Source of the DNA: Bacillota bacterium
GTDB taxonomy: Bacteria > Bacillota > Sulfobacillia > JAJZYS01 > JAJYTV01
NCBI GenBank assembly: GCA_021810725.1
Contig: JAJZIE010000017.1
Location: 1-17,807, forward strand
Length of the DNA: 17,807 nucleotides
Direction: 5' to 3'
This document shows, in pieces, positions 1-7,715 of this stretch (the stretch's first letter is position 1; the number at the start of each line of letters is the position of its first letter). Below the pieces are notes generated by a model. It was not told where the DNA came from. It ran no database searches and saw nothing but the letters and a program-made list of their open reading frames with translations. A program made the position numbers and the translations under genes.

Positions 1-1257
1 AGTGTGCTGACCCGGGTGTACCCGCCCGCGGTCGTGGATGCCGCCATAGCCGCGACTGGCCGCAGCGAGCAGCGGCGTAGACTCCTGCCGGCGCGCGTCG
101 TGATGTATGGCGTGATGGCCATGGCGCTCTTCAGCGAGGACTCCTACGAAGACGTGATGCGCCGCGTCGTGGACGGCCTGTCGTGGCTCACCGACTGGCA
201 AAGTCCCTGCACGGTGCCGACTAAGGCGGCGATCAGCCGCGCCCGCGAACGGCTCGGTGTGGAGCCGCTCATCCATCTTTTCAGGTCCGTGGTGCGACCG
301 CTCGGCGGGAAGGGCCTGCGCGGGGCGTGGTACCGCGGCTGGCGCCTGATGAGCATCGATTGCAACACGATCGAAGTCGCGGACACACCCGAGAACCAGG
401 CCCGCTTCGGCAAGGCGCGCCTGCGACAGGCCGACGTGACGAGCTCCCTGCCGCAGATCCGTCTCGCCACACTGGCCGAGCACGGCACGCATGCGATTGT
501 CGATGTCGCCATGGGCCCATGCGACACAGTCGAACCGGAACTTCTGCGCCAGCTCTTGCGCTCGCTGCGTGGCGACGTGCTCTGTATGGCGCAGTGCAAC
601 GCCTTCAGCCAGGGACTCTGGCAGGAGGCCGCCAAGAGCGACGCCGAGCTGCTCTGGCAGGTGCCGGCAGACCTTGACTTGCCGGTCGTGCGCGAACTCC
701 CCGATGGCAGCTATCTGAGTCGCCTCTATCATTCCGAGTACGAGCGGGGGTCCGGGCACGGAGCCAGCATGGTGCGCGTGATCGACTGCCGCTGTCCGCA
801 CGGCGACGCCGCCTGCCGTCTCTTCTCCACCATCCTCGACCACGACGTGGCGCCGGCAGCCGACCTGGCGCGCCTCTACTGCGGCCGCTGGAAGTTCGAC
901 ACCACCCTCGGGGAACTCAAGTCCGTCCAGGCGGCACCTCGCCTCGTACTGCGCAGCAAGACGCCGGAGGGCGTGATCCAGGAGATGTACGGCTACCTGC
1001 TGACGCATTACGCCATCCGTGCTCTCGTGCATGACTCCGAGGTGCCTGAGGTCCTCGAGGCGCCCGCGGAGATCCCTTCCATGTCCCTCCTCTCGTCGCT
1101 CGGCGCGACCGCGGAGCCTCGCTGCGGCGGGCCCCAGCGCCTCGGCTGCCAGGGTTGCCCCTATGGACCGCAGGCGAACGTCGTGATCCGGCAGCCAGGG
1201 CAATCCGCCGCAGAGCAGCCCGGGGGCGGCCGCGGACTGCTCGTCCCGACCGAGTAG
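1..1257 (+). CDS. IS4-family transposase, 5'-truncated by window edge, catalytic residues degraded
   Basis: The frame is open at the left edge. The first possible start (GTG at 4) lies inside the family's N-terminal domain (LTRVYPPAVVDAAI, then RRRLLPARVV), so about 20 upstream residues are probably missing. Residues 1-95 match the IS4 transposase N-terminal domain and about 110-340 the DDE nuclease domain. The first catalytic Asp is present (D119 in MSIDCNTIEVADTPEN, numbered from GTG 4). The usual second Asp, in an ADR-F motif, is replaced: the sequence reads A-Q-C-N-A-F, with Q197 in the Asp position. The Y-(2)-R-(3)-E-(6)-K motif is kept in spacing (Y292, R295, K306), but its Glu is Asp299. 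The C-terminal 75 residues do not resemble the family as I know it. The element is therefore probably immobile. Family identity is confident; loss of activity is inferred. Confidence 0.85.
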   Translation, partial: SVLTRVYPPAVVDAAIAATGRSEQRRRLLPARVVMYGVMAMALFSEDSYEDVMRRVVDGLSWLTDWQSPCTVPTKAAISRARERLGVEPLIHLFRSVVRPLGGKGLRGAWYRGWRLMSIDCNTIEVADTPENQARFGKARLRQADVTSSLPQIRLATLAEHGTHAIVDVAMGPCDTVEPELLRQLLRSLRGDVLCMAQCNAFSQGLWQEAAKSDAELLWQVPADLDLPVVRELPDGSYLSRLYHSEYERGSGHGASMVRVIDCRCPHGDAACRLFSTILDHDVAPAADLARLYCGRWKFDTTLGELKSVQAAPRLVLRSKTPEGVIQEMYGYLLTHYAIRALVHDSEVPEVLEAPAEIPSMSLLSSLGATAEPRCGGPQRLGCQGCPYGPQANVVIRQPGQSAAEQPGGGRGLLVPTE

Positions 1258-1355
1258 CGTCGCCGCCGCGCCCTCGGCGCGCATTGCGGGTCATGTCCCT
1301 TCGCCTTGCCGGGGGCGGGTCACGTTCCGGAGCTGCGGGCCCGGACCTTGGTCCC

Positions 1356-1390
1356 CGAAGCCCGCAGGCCCGCCATGTCACCGGGCTTCG
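1356..1390. repeat. Inverted repeat, 9-bp perfect arms
   Basis: CGAAGCCCG at 1356-1364 and CGGGCTTCG at 1382-1390 are exact reverse complements separated by 17 bases. Pairing can continue to CCC/GGG if one C is bulged. It lies about 100 bases downstream of the transposase stop. It could be a transcription terminator stem without a U-tract or a relic of an insertion-sequence end; neither is proved. Confidence 0.5.
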
Positions 1391-1470
1391 CGGGTGAGGG
1401 AGGAACTCCGACGGAGACCGCTCTGCCCAGCCGGAACGTGCGGATCGAGGGCGTGCCCAACCCCGGCTAG

Positions 1471-1569
1471 CGCCCAGGCTATCTGCCGTCCTACCTCCAG
1501 GAACGGGCGGAGGCTGACATCCAGATCTTCACGCAACACGGCATCGAGGTCGTGCTCGGCGCCCAAGTT
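1471..1569 (+). pseudogene. Possible remnant of a pyridine nucleotide-disulfide oxidoreductase
   Basis: After an in-frame TAG at 1468, the plus frame reads PGYLPSYLQERAEADIQI and then FTQHGIEVVLGAQV. This resembles the segment of NAD(P)H/FAD disulfide reductases just after the NAD-binding region, where a 'LP-x(n)-E-x(n)-GIEV-LG--V' pattern is common. Nothing recognisable flanks it, the frame is closed upstream, and no start is apparent. The resemblance rests on about 30 residues and could be chance. The whole stretch 1258-1837 otherwise holds no gene I can support. Confidence 0.2.
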
Positions 1570-1837
1570 CCGCCGACGCGACAGCAGCGGCCAGCGCGCG
1601 CCTCGCAGCTAGGTCCACCGGGCAGGCTTGCCGCGAGCACCAGCGTGCGGGCGACGAGCGCGAGCATCAGGCAGACGGTCGCCAGGCGGTCGCGGCGGTG
1701 AACTGCCCAGGGATGCACGCTCGGAGTCCAGTATCACGCGGCGGATGGACGGAGGCACGGGCGCTGGGTCCGGGCCGGGGCAAGGGGCGACACCGGGCGA
1801 GGTGGTTTCCGCATCGCAGCAGAATGGGGGTGGGCCC

Positions 1838-2437
1838 ATGAAAGGTTCCACGCGTTGTTGCCGGAATCGCGACTTCATCGACATGGATCGCATCCATGCA
1901 CTCGAGGAGCGCATGCACGAGCTCAAGACCCAAGACGAGGTGCTGGCGGACCTCCTGCACGCTTCGGCCTCCGTGGTGGTTGACATCGGCTGCGGCCATG
2001 GCTTCTTCGCGCTGCCTGCCGCGCGCCTGCTCACGGGTGGAACGCTGATCGGCGTGGATGCCCTGCAGGGGAATCTCGACGCGCTGCAGCGCAGTGCCCT
2101 CGCCCAAGGTATCCGAAATGTCCAGACGATCCGCGTGCAGGGGACGGGGCTGCCGCTGTCCGACGCGTCGGTCGATGCCGTCTTGGTCGAGAGGGTGTTC
2201 CGCGACATCCCCAACTGGCCCTCGATGCGCCGCGAGGCACGGCGGATCCTGCGCCCGGGCGGACATCTCTGCCTGCTGGAATGGGACGATTCGGTGTCGA
2301 CCCATGGCCCGGACCTCGACATTTGGCTCGCGCCCGACGCCTTGGCTCAGTTCGTGGAGAGCGGCGGCTTCCGCACCACCCACGTCCGACGCGATCCGAA
2401 GCCCTTTGTTCGCGTCCTGGCTACGCGGGTGGCCTAA
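1838..2437 (+). CDS. Class I SAM-dependent methyltransferase
   Basis: This 199-residue protein has a Rossmann-type methyltransferase core. Motif I is VDIGCGHGF (residues 48-56), where the glycine-rich loop binds S-adenosylmethionine. An acidic residue ends strand 2 (IGVD, D74) to contact the ribose, and a post-core LRPGGHL (138-144) is typical of the Methyltransf_11/25 group. The leader 'FIDMDRIHALEERMHELK' resembles small UbiE-like methyltransferases, but the substrate cannot be told. The ATG at 1838 was chosen because a G-rich site (GGGGGTG, 1827-1833) precedes it; ATG 1883 is a second candidate without a clear ribosome site. The gene stands alone and converges on the metallopeptidase gene 139 bases away. 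Confidence 0.8.
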   Translation: MKGSTRCCRNRDFIDMDRIHALEERMHELKTQDEVLADLLHASASVVVDIGCGHGFFALPAARLLTGGTLIGVDALQGNLDALQRSALAQGIRNVQTIRVQGTGLPLSDASVDAVLVERVFRDIPNWPSMRREARRILRPGGHLCLLEWDDSVSTHGPDLDIWLAPDALAQFVESGGFRTTHVRRDPKPFVRVLATRVA

Positions 2438-2576
2438 GCCGCTCGTTGCCAAGGGCGGCACCCACCGCATGGCGAAGCGGCCGGCCGACAACCCCTGCGG
2501 CGCCGAGCGTGCCCAACGGGCGTCCGGACTTGGATCCGGGGGATAGGCCGCGGACGGACGCCGAAGCGTCGGTTCG

Positions 2577-3602
2577 TCAGGCGGTGAGATAACTGCGCTC
2601 GAGGGTCGCCACCGCGGCGAGCGCGGCATCGCCGAACATCGGCGCAGCCCCGGTGGCCTTGGCCGCCTCGCAATAGAGGCGCACGAACGCGAACGGGTTG
2701 CCGACCGTCGCTACACACGCATCGCGTCCGAGCCGGCGCTCGATCAGCCGCGCCATGAAACTGCCGGTCGGATGACCGGCGAGCGGCAGGACCGAACGCA
2801 ACTGCCCGGCGATCCGTTGGCGGTCACCCGGCGTGTCGTGCCAGTTGGCGAGCAGGGCATCAAGCTGGCGGATCGTCCCAGGCGCGGTTTCGAAGTGCCG
2901 GCGGTACGCGCGGGCGTAGTCCGCGATCCGCCCGGTCCCGGCGGGAGCCTCCCCGGGCCAGCCGCGCTTGTCGATCTGGTCGGCGATGCCCTCCGCCTCC
3001 AGCTGGTCCAGCACCCAGAGCACGTCCTTGTCGCCGAGCCGCGGCTCGGGGCGCGACGCCATCACCTGGCGCCTGAACACGTGGTGGTATTCGTGGGCAA
3101 GCATCGCCTGGGGCGTGGCCAACTGGCAGGCGAACGCCGCGTCCACCACCACGATCTCGTAACCGCGCGCATCGGGAGCGAAGATGACGAAGGCGACGGT
3201 AGGAAAGCCAAGCCTGAGACCGTGTGGCAGCCACGCCAAGGCCCATTGCCTGGCCACGGTGGCGACGGGGGCTGCGGCTATCGCTTCCATGCCCTTGGCG
3301 ATGTGGTCCCGGGTCTCGGCCGTTTGGAGATAATGCCGCAAGAGACCCGCATGGTGTCCCCCGCGCAGGACGTGCGCGAGGCTCGGACCGAGCGAGGGCT
3401 TGAACGCCAGCCGAAACTGCTCCGGGAAGAAGTCCTCCGAAAACTCATGCGCGATGAGTTCCTTGTAGCCGGGCGCCGACAGGAGGTCATGCCAAAAACT
3501 ATCGTCCGGCTCGCGGTCCCGCATCAGCTGGTCCGCGACGCGCCAGAACCGGGAGTAGCCGTCGTAGACGAAGCCCGGATTGGCTGCGGTCGATTCTGCC
3601 AT
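2577..3602 (-). CDS. DUF5700-like putative zinc-dependent metallopeptidase (HExxH)
   Basis: This 341-residue protein has no signal peptide or membrane segment, so it is probably cytoplasmic. The key motif is LAHEYHHVFRR: H170-E171-x-x-H174 forms the HExxH zinc site, and about 30 residues later EAEGIADQID supplies a likely third ligand (E204) in a gluzincin-like ExxxD arrangement. The pattern and length match the DUF5700 group of predicted zinc peptidases, which also resemble DUF2268 proteins. Substrate is unknown. The ATG at 3602 was preferred because ACGGAG lies about 9 bases upstream on the minus strand; the frame stays open to 3704, but the upstream ATG at 3647 lacks a ribosome site. It is divergent from the DUF981 gene. 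Confidence 0.65.
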   Translation of the reverse strand: MAESTAANPGFVYDGYSRFWRVADQLMRDREPDDSFWHDLLSAPGYKELIAHEFSEDFFPEQFRLAFKPSLGPSLAHVLRGGHHAGLLRHYLQTAETRDHIAKGMEAIAAAPVATVARQWALAWLPHGLRLGFPTVAFVIFAPDARGYEIVVVDAAFACQLATPQAMLAHEYHHVFRRQVMASRPEPRLGDKDVLWVLDQLEAEGIADQIDKRGWPGEAPAGTGRIADYARAYRRHFETAPGTIRQLDALLANWHDTPGDRQRIAGQLRSVLPLAGHPTGSFMARLIERRLGRDACVATVGNPFAFVRLYCEAAKATGAAPMFGDAALAAVATLERSYLTA

Positions 3603-3712
3603 GGCGTTCAACTCCGTGCGGGGAATGCTGCCAAGCCTTGAACCCATTATGTGACGTGGACGAGCGGGTGTACATGTCACGCATCCTGGCCCCGCTCGAT
3701 TCAAGCCACTGC

Positions 3713-3741
3713 TTCCCGGTCCGACCTGTCCCAGGTATTAT
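3713..3741 (+). promoter_or_regulatory. Putative sigma-A-type promoter of the DUF981 gene
   Basis: TATTAT at 3736-3741 matches five of six bases of the -10 consensus. The -35 position, 17 bases upstream, reads TTCCCG (3713-3718), a weak match. A run of six T and local AT-richness, unusual in this window, follow the -10. The downstream start codon lies about 55 bases away. This is inferred from sequence only. Confidence 0.35.
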
Positions 3742-3796
3742 TTTTTCCTCGGCGGGCAACCCGAATTTGTGCTGCCCGCGAAGGGGGAGAGGCAAC

Positions 3797-4369
3797 GTGA
3801 TCGACTATCTTGCCGTCATGCTCGTGTCGGTGGGGGCGGGACTCGCGATCCTGGCCCTGTACCTCTATCTGGCGCCGGCGCCGGAGCATCGCCCGACCTG
3901 GGGCTTCGGCTTCGGAGCCACGGCACTCATCCTGGCCGAGACCGCCATCCCCATGATCGTCACCTGGCCGCTGCCCGGCAGCTACAACGTGGCGTACGGA
4001 GAGCCGGCGCTGATGTTCGGCGCGCTCTTTACCGTCGCCGGATTTGCCCTCGTCTTCCGCCTGGACCTTCTGGGTCCGGCGATCTGGGGCTTCTTCGCGG
4101 GCATCGCCGCCATCGTTGTCGGGGCGAACATCATCGGTATGCACATGTCCAGCAGTCCCGACGTCGCGGGTGTCGGCTTCATCCTGGCGGGACTCGGCGG
4201 AGTCCTGACGCTCCCGGCCGTCGCCATCAGGAAGCAGCGCTGGATCGCCGTCCTCGCCGCGATCGTCCTGGCCGTGGCCGCCGTCATCTGGCTGTACACG
4301 GGCTATTTGAGCTACCCCGGCCACATGGCCGACTTCGCCAAGTACGTGCCAGCGTACATGAAGAAGTAG
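3797..4369 (+). CDS. DUF981 family integral membrane protein
   Basis: This 190-residue protein is almost entirely membrane-embedded, with about six helices at roughly residues 4-26, 36-58, 70-90, 92-112, 122-144 and 149-170. Conserved-looking features are IDYLAVMLVSVGAGL at the N terminus, the loop TWPLPGSYNVAYGEP (57-70) between helices 2 and 3, and GVGFILAGLGGVLTLPA in helix 5. These fit the DUF981 family of bacterial and archaeal membrane proteins, whose function is not established. The GTG start at 3797 is set by GGGGGAGAGG (3783-3792); the frame is open further upstream, but those residues do not look membrane-like. It appears to be a single-gene unit followed by 190 bases without a gene. 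Confidence 0.75.
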   Translation: MIDYLAVMLVSVGAGLAILALYLYLAPAPEHRPTWGFGFGATALILAETAIPMIVTWPLPGSYNVAYGEPALMFGALFTVAGFALVFRLDLLGPAIWGFFAGIAAIVVGANIIGMHMSSSPDVAGVGFILAGLGGVLTLPAVAIRKQRWIAVLAAIVLAVAAVIWLYTGYLSYPGHMADFAKYVPAYMKK

Positions 4370-4563
4370 CTCGGGCTTCCGATCAGGGCTAGGCGCCTCC
4401 CCTTCGGGCGGCAGCCTGGCCTTGATGCGTCCGGGTCCTTGCAGCTCACCCGGCCCTGACGACCGTTCACCGGCCGAGGCTGGCCGTTCGTCGGAGACCG
4501 CGGGTTGCATGGCGACGCCCCTGCTAGGCTTAGGGCAATCGGGCCGCCTAGGGGGAGATGGCA

Positions 4564-6132
4564 GTGGGTGCGGCGCTTGAGATTCTGGCCGCGGAGCAGG
4601 GGCCCGAGCAGGTCCTGGACCGACGGGCGCTCGCCTTTCTGGCCGAACTGCAGCAGCGCTTCGGCCAAAGGCGCCGGCAACTGCTGCGCGAGAGGCTGAG
4701 GGTGCAGGAGCGGCTGGACCAGGGTTGGCTGCCCGGTTTCCCGGACGATACGAGGGAGGTGCGCGCGGGCGACTGGAGGGTGGGCGAGACGCCTGCGGAC
4801 ATGTGCGACCGCCGGGTCGAGATCACGGGCCCCACGGACCGCAAAATGGTCATCCATGCCCTGAATTCCGGCGCCAGGGTATTCATGGCGGATTTCGAGG
4901 ATGCCCTCGCCCCGACCTTCGCCAACGTGCTTGAGGGCCAGCGCAACCTGACCGACGCGATCGAGGGCTCGATCAGCGTAGCCGGCCGGGATGGGATCCT
5001 CCGACTCGGCGACGACGTCGCCACGCTGGTCGTCCGGCCGCGCGGCTGGCATCTCGAGGAGAAGCACGTCACCTTGGACGGCCGGGCGCTTTCCGCCAGC
5101 CTCGTGGACTTCGGACTCTACGTGCTGCGCAATCATCCGGCGCTCGAATGCCGCGGCAGCGCGCCGTACTTCTACCTAGCGAAGCTCGAGAACTGGCAGG
5201 AGGCCGCGCTCTGGAACGACGTCTTCGACTTCACGGAGCGCGAGCTCGGCCTCGCCCACGGCACGATCAAGGCGACCGTGCTGATCGAGAACATCCTGGC
5301 CGCGTTCCAGATGGATGAGATCCTCTACGCCCTCAAGGATCACGCGCTCGGACTCAACGCCGGCCGGTGGGACTACATCTTCAGCGCGATCCGCAAGTTC
5401 AGGCGCGACCCTCAAAGGGTCCTGCCGGACCGCGCGCAGGTGACGATGGAGGTTCCGTTCATGCGGGTCTACACCGACCTCCTGGTGCAGACCTGTCACC
5501 GGCGAGGCGCGCACGCGATCGGTGGCATGGCGGCGTTCGTCCCTTCGCGCCGGGACGTGGCCGTGAACCGCGTCGCGTTCGAGCAGGTGCGCCGGGACAA
5601 GGAGCGCGAGGCTGGCGACGGATTCGACGGCACGTGGGTGGCTCACCCCGACCTGGTGCCGGTCGCGCGGGAGGTCTTCGACAGGGTCCTGGGGGATCGA
5701 CCCCACCAGCGGGAGCGCCTGCGCGAGGACGTGGCGGTGCGCCCCGAGCAGCTTCTGGATTTGTCGGTGCCCGGCGGTGCGATCACGCAGGCAGGACTCC
5801 GCCTCAATATCTCCGTCGCCCTGCGCTACCTGGCGTCCTGGCTCGGCGGCAACGGCGCCGTCGCCATCTTCAACCTGATGGAGGACGCGGCGACCGCGGA
5901 GCGCGCCCGCTCGCAGGTGTGGCAGTGGCTGCGGCACGGGGCGAGCCTCGACGACGGCCGGGTGGTCGACGAGGCTCTCGTGCGGGCGATCTGTACGGAG
6001 GTTGCGGGCGAGATCGGGGCGGAGGGCAAGGCGCCGCTACTGGATTCCGCCAGGCGCATCTTCGAGGAGATCGCCCTCGCCCCCGAGTTCGTCGACTTCC
6101 TCACCGTTCCGGCGTACGCGGAGCTTGCGTGA
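4564..6132 (+). CDS. aceB: Malate synthase A
   Basis: It condenses glyoxylate with acetyl-CoA to give malate and CoA, the second step of the glyoxylate bypass, in the cytoplasm. At about 522 residues it matches the ~530-residue A isoform. The family signature is complete (KDHALGLNAGRWDYIF, about residues 258-273). MADFEDALAPTF, the arginine-containing VRPRGWHLEEKH, and the NLMEDAATAE segment carrying the predicted catalytic Asp are all present. An ATG at 4558 directly abuts the ribosome site GGGGGAG (4551-4557), leaving no spacer, so the GTG at 4564 with 6 bases of spacing is the more likely start. It lies 48 bases upstream of aceA and is very likely co-transcribed with it. Confidence 0.96.
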   Translation: MGAALEILAAEQGPEQVLDRRALAFLAELQQRFGQRRRQLLRERLRVQERLDQGWLPGFPDDTREVRAGDWRVGETPADMCDRRVEITGPTDRKMVIHALNSGARVFMADFEDALAPTFANVLEGQRNLTDAIEGSISVAGRDGILRLGDDVATLVVRPRGWHLEEKHVTLDGRALSASLVDFGLYVLRNHPALECRGSAPYFYLAKLENWQEAALWNDVFDFTERELGLAHGTIKATVLIENILAAFQMDEILYALKDHALGLNAGRWDYIFSAIRKFRRDPQRVLPDRAQVTMEVPFMRVYTDLLVQTCHRRGAHAIGGMAAFVPSRRDVAVNRVAFEQVRRDKEREAGDGFDGTWVAHPDLVPVAREVFDRVLGDRPHQRERLREDVAVRPEQLLDLSVPGGAITQAGLRLNISVALRYLASWLGGNGAVAIFNLMEDAATAERARSQVWQWLRHGASLDDGRVVDEALVRAICTEVAGEIGAEGKAPLLDSARRIFEEIALAPEFVDFLTVPAYAELA

Positions 6133-6180
6133 GACCCTCGCGCCAAACGCCCCAAGGCCAGTGCCAGAGGAGGCCGCACG

Positions 6181-7458
6181 ATGAGAGATGACGAGTTTCC
6201 CGAACTTTTCGACAGCCCACTGCCCGTGGGACGGTTCGAAGGCGTGGCGCGTCCCTACGCGGAGGCCGAGGTCCTGCGCCTGCGCGGGACCCTGCAGATC
6301 GAGCACACCTTGGCGCAGGCGGGCGCGGCACGCCTGTGGCAGACCCTGCACGACCGCGGTCACGTCAAGGCGCTGGGCGCCCTGACCGGCGGCCAGGCGG
6401 TCCAGCAGGTGCGCGCAGGGCTCGACGCCATCTACGTGAGCGGCTGGCAGGTCGCCGCGGACGCGAACCTGGCCGGCGAGACCTACCCGGACCAGTCGCT
6501 CTACCCGGTGAACAGCGTGCCGGCGCTGGTGCGGCGGATCAATCGGGCCCTGCAGCGCGCCGACCAGATCGACCTCAGCGAGGGGCGGACGGGTACGCAC
6601 TGGTTTGCGCCCATCCTGGCCGACGCCGAGGCGGGCTTCGGCGGGCCCCTCAACGTCTACGAGCTGGTGCGCAGCCTGATCGAGGCGGGAGCCGCCGGCA
6701 TCCACCTCGAGGACCAGCTCTCGTCCGAGAAGAAGTGCGGCCACATGGGGGGCAAGGTGCTGATCCCCACCCAGAACGCCGTGCGCAACCTCGTCGCCGC
6801 CCGGCTGGCGGCCGACGTGATGGGCGTGCCGACCCTGATCGTGGCAAGAACTGATGCCCTTGGAGCAAAGCTCGTGACCTCGGACGTCGACCCCGCGGAT
6901 CAGCCCTTTCTCACGGGCGAAAGGACCGGCGAAGGATTCTTTGTAAGCCGTGGCGGCCTCGACGCCGCCATCGCGCGCGGCGTAGCGATGGCGCCCTACG
7001 CCGACATGGTCTGGTGCGAGACGGCCGAGCCGGACATCGACGAAGCCAGGGCGTTCGCCGAAGGCATCCGCCGCCATCACCCCGGCAAGCTCCTGGCCTA
7101 CAACTGCTCACCCTCGTTCAACTGGAAGCGCAAGCTCGGCGCGACGGAACTCGAACGCTTCCAGGACGTCCTCGCGGAGATGGGCTACAAGTTCCAGTTC
7201 ATCACGCTCGCCGGCTTCCATGCGCTCAATTACGGCATGTTCGACCTCGCGCACCGCTACCGCAGACAGGGCATGCCGGCCTATGCGGCGCTGCAGGAGG
7301 CCGAGTTCGAGGCGGAAGGACGCGGCTATACGGCCGTGCGCCACCAGAGGGAGGTGGGGGCCGGCTACTTCGATGCGGTCAACCTGATCGTGAACGGCGG
7401 ACACTCGGTCACGACGGCCCTCAAGGGCTCGACCGAGGAGGCGCAGTTCGCCGACTGA
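6181..7458 (+). CDS. aceA: Isocitrate lyase
   Basis: It cleaves isocitrate to succinate and glyoxylate, the first and committing step of the glyoxylate bypass. The 425-residue length is typical of the short bacterial form. The catalytic signature is intact: KKCGHM at residues 184-189, with C186 the expected active-site cysteine, followed by GGKVLIPTQNAVRNLVAARLAADVMG. The metal-binding environment is visible in HWFAPILADAEAGFGG, and NCSPSFNW is also conserved. ATG 6181 follows GAGGAGG (about 6166-6172) with good spacing. It is the second gene of the aceB-aceA unit and is followed 35 bases later by the zinc microprotein gene. Confidence 0.97.
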   Translation: MRDDEFPELFDSPLPVGRFEGVARPYAEAEVLRLRGTLQIEHTLAQAGAARLWQTLHDRGHVKALGALTGGQAVQQVRAGLDAIYVSGWQVAADANLAGETYPDQSLYPVNSVPALVRRINRALQRADQIDLSEGRTGTHWFAPILADAEAGFGGPLNVYELVRSLIEAGAAGIHLEDQLSSEKKCGHMGGKVLIPTQNAVRNLVAARLAADVMGVPTLIVARTDALGAKLVTSDVDPADQPFLTGERTGEGFFVSRGGLDAAIARGVAMAPYADMVWCETAEPDIDEARAFAEGIRRHHPGKLLAYNCSPSFNWKRKLGATELERFQDVLAEMGYKFQFITLAGFHALNYGMFDLAHRYRRQGMPAYAALQEAEFEAEGRGYTAVRHQREVGAGYFDAVNLIVNGGHSVTTALKGSTEEAQFAD

Positions 7459-7493
7459 CCCGAGCGCGATCGCGAGCCGAAGGAGGGATGGGG

Positions 7494-7661
7494 ATGGCAC
7501 GCTGCCCAAACTGCAGGCATGATACCGGCGACCCGGCGATCGAGGCGTACGAGTGCCCTGTCTGCCACCGCGTCTGGTGCGACGAATGCGGCCCCGCATG
7601 CCAGCATGCGGGTGAGCACGAGCCACACGCCTTTGTGCTGAGCGACGACGCCTACCTTTGA
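7494..7661 (+). CDS. Cysteine/histidine-rich zinc-binding microprotein (55 aa)
   Basis: This small protein has three CxxC knuckles (C4/C7, C21/C24, C29/C32), a further C36, and H38, H42 and H45. That is enough for two zinc sites in a RING- or treble-clef-like cross-brace. It has no hydrophobic segment and an acidic tail ending LSDDAYL. I do not recognise a named family. A strong ribosome site (AAGGAGGG, 7480-7487) argues that it is translated. An ATG at 7488 touches this site, so the in-frame ATG at 7494 (spacing 6) is preferred. Its position 35 bases after aceA, just before a terminator, suggests it is the last gene of the glyoxylate operon. A role in regulation or protein contacts is only a guess. 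Confidence 0.65.
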   Translation: MARCPNCRHDTGDPAIEAYECPVCHRVWCDECGPACQHAGEHEPHAFVLSDDAYL

Positions 7662-7673
7662 GCCGTAATCAAA

Positions 7674-7700
7674 AGGGAGCCCGCGCGACGCGGGCTCCCT
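7674..7700. terminator. Strong hairpin terminator between convergent units
   Basis: AGGGAGCCCGCG (7674-7685) pairs perfectly with CGCGGGCTCCCT (7689-7700), giving a 12-bp stem with a 3-base loop. On the minus strand the stem is followed by TTTT, so it is a canonical intrinsic terminator for the asparaginase-family gene. On the plus strand it is preceded by AAAA and lacks a U-tract, so it would act less efficiently for the aceBA unit. Confidence 0.85.
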
Positions 7701-7715
7701 AGGACATTCAGGCGA

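Noticed and set aside
1491..1718. Minus-strand frame with a hydrophobic stretch (LATVCLMLALVARTLVLAASL), as a possible membrane protein or transposase end
   Set aside because: No start with a ribosome site, no recognisable family, and the region looks decayed.
2519..2562. Terminator between the methyltransferase and metallopeptidase genes
   Set aside because: GGCGTCCG and CGGACGCC are exact 8-bp arms, but the loop is 28 bases and there is no T-run on either strand.
4500..4557. Sigma-A promoter before aceB
   Set aside because: TTGCAT at 4505 and TAGGCT downstream are only 14 bases apart and other spacings give poor hexamers, so no promoter was called.
7494..7661. Toxin-antitoxin role for the cysteine-rich microprotein
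   Set aside because: There is no partner gene: it is a single small frame between aceA and a terminator.
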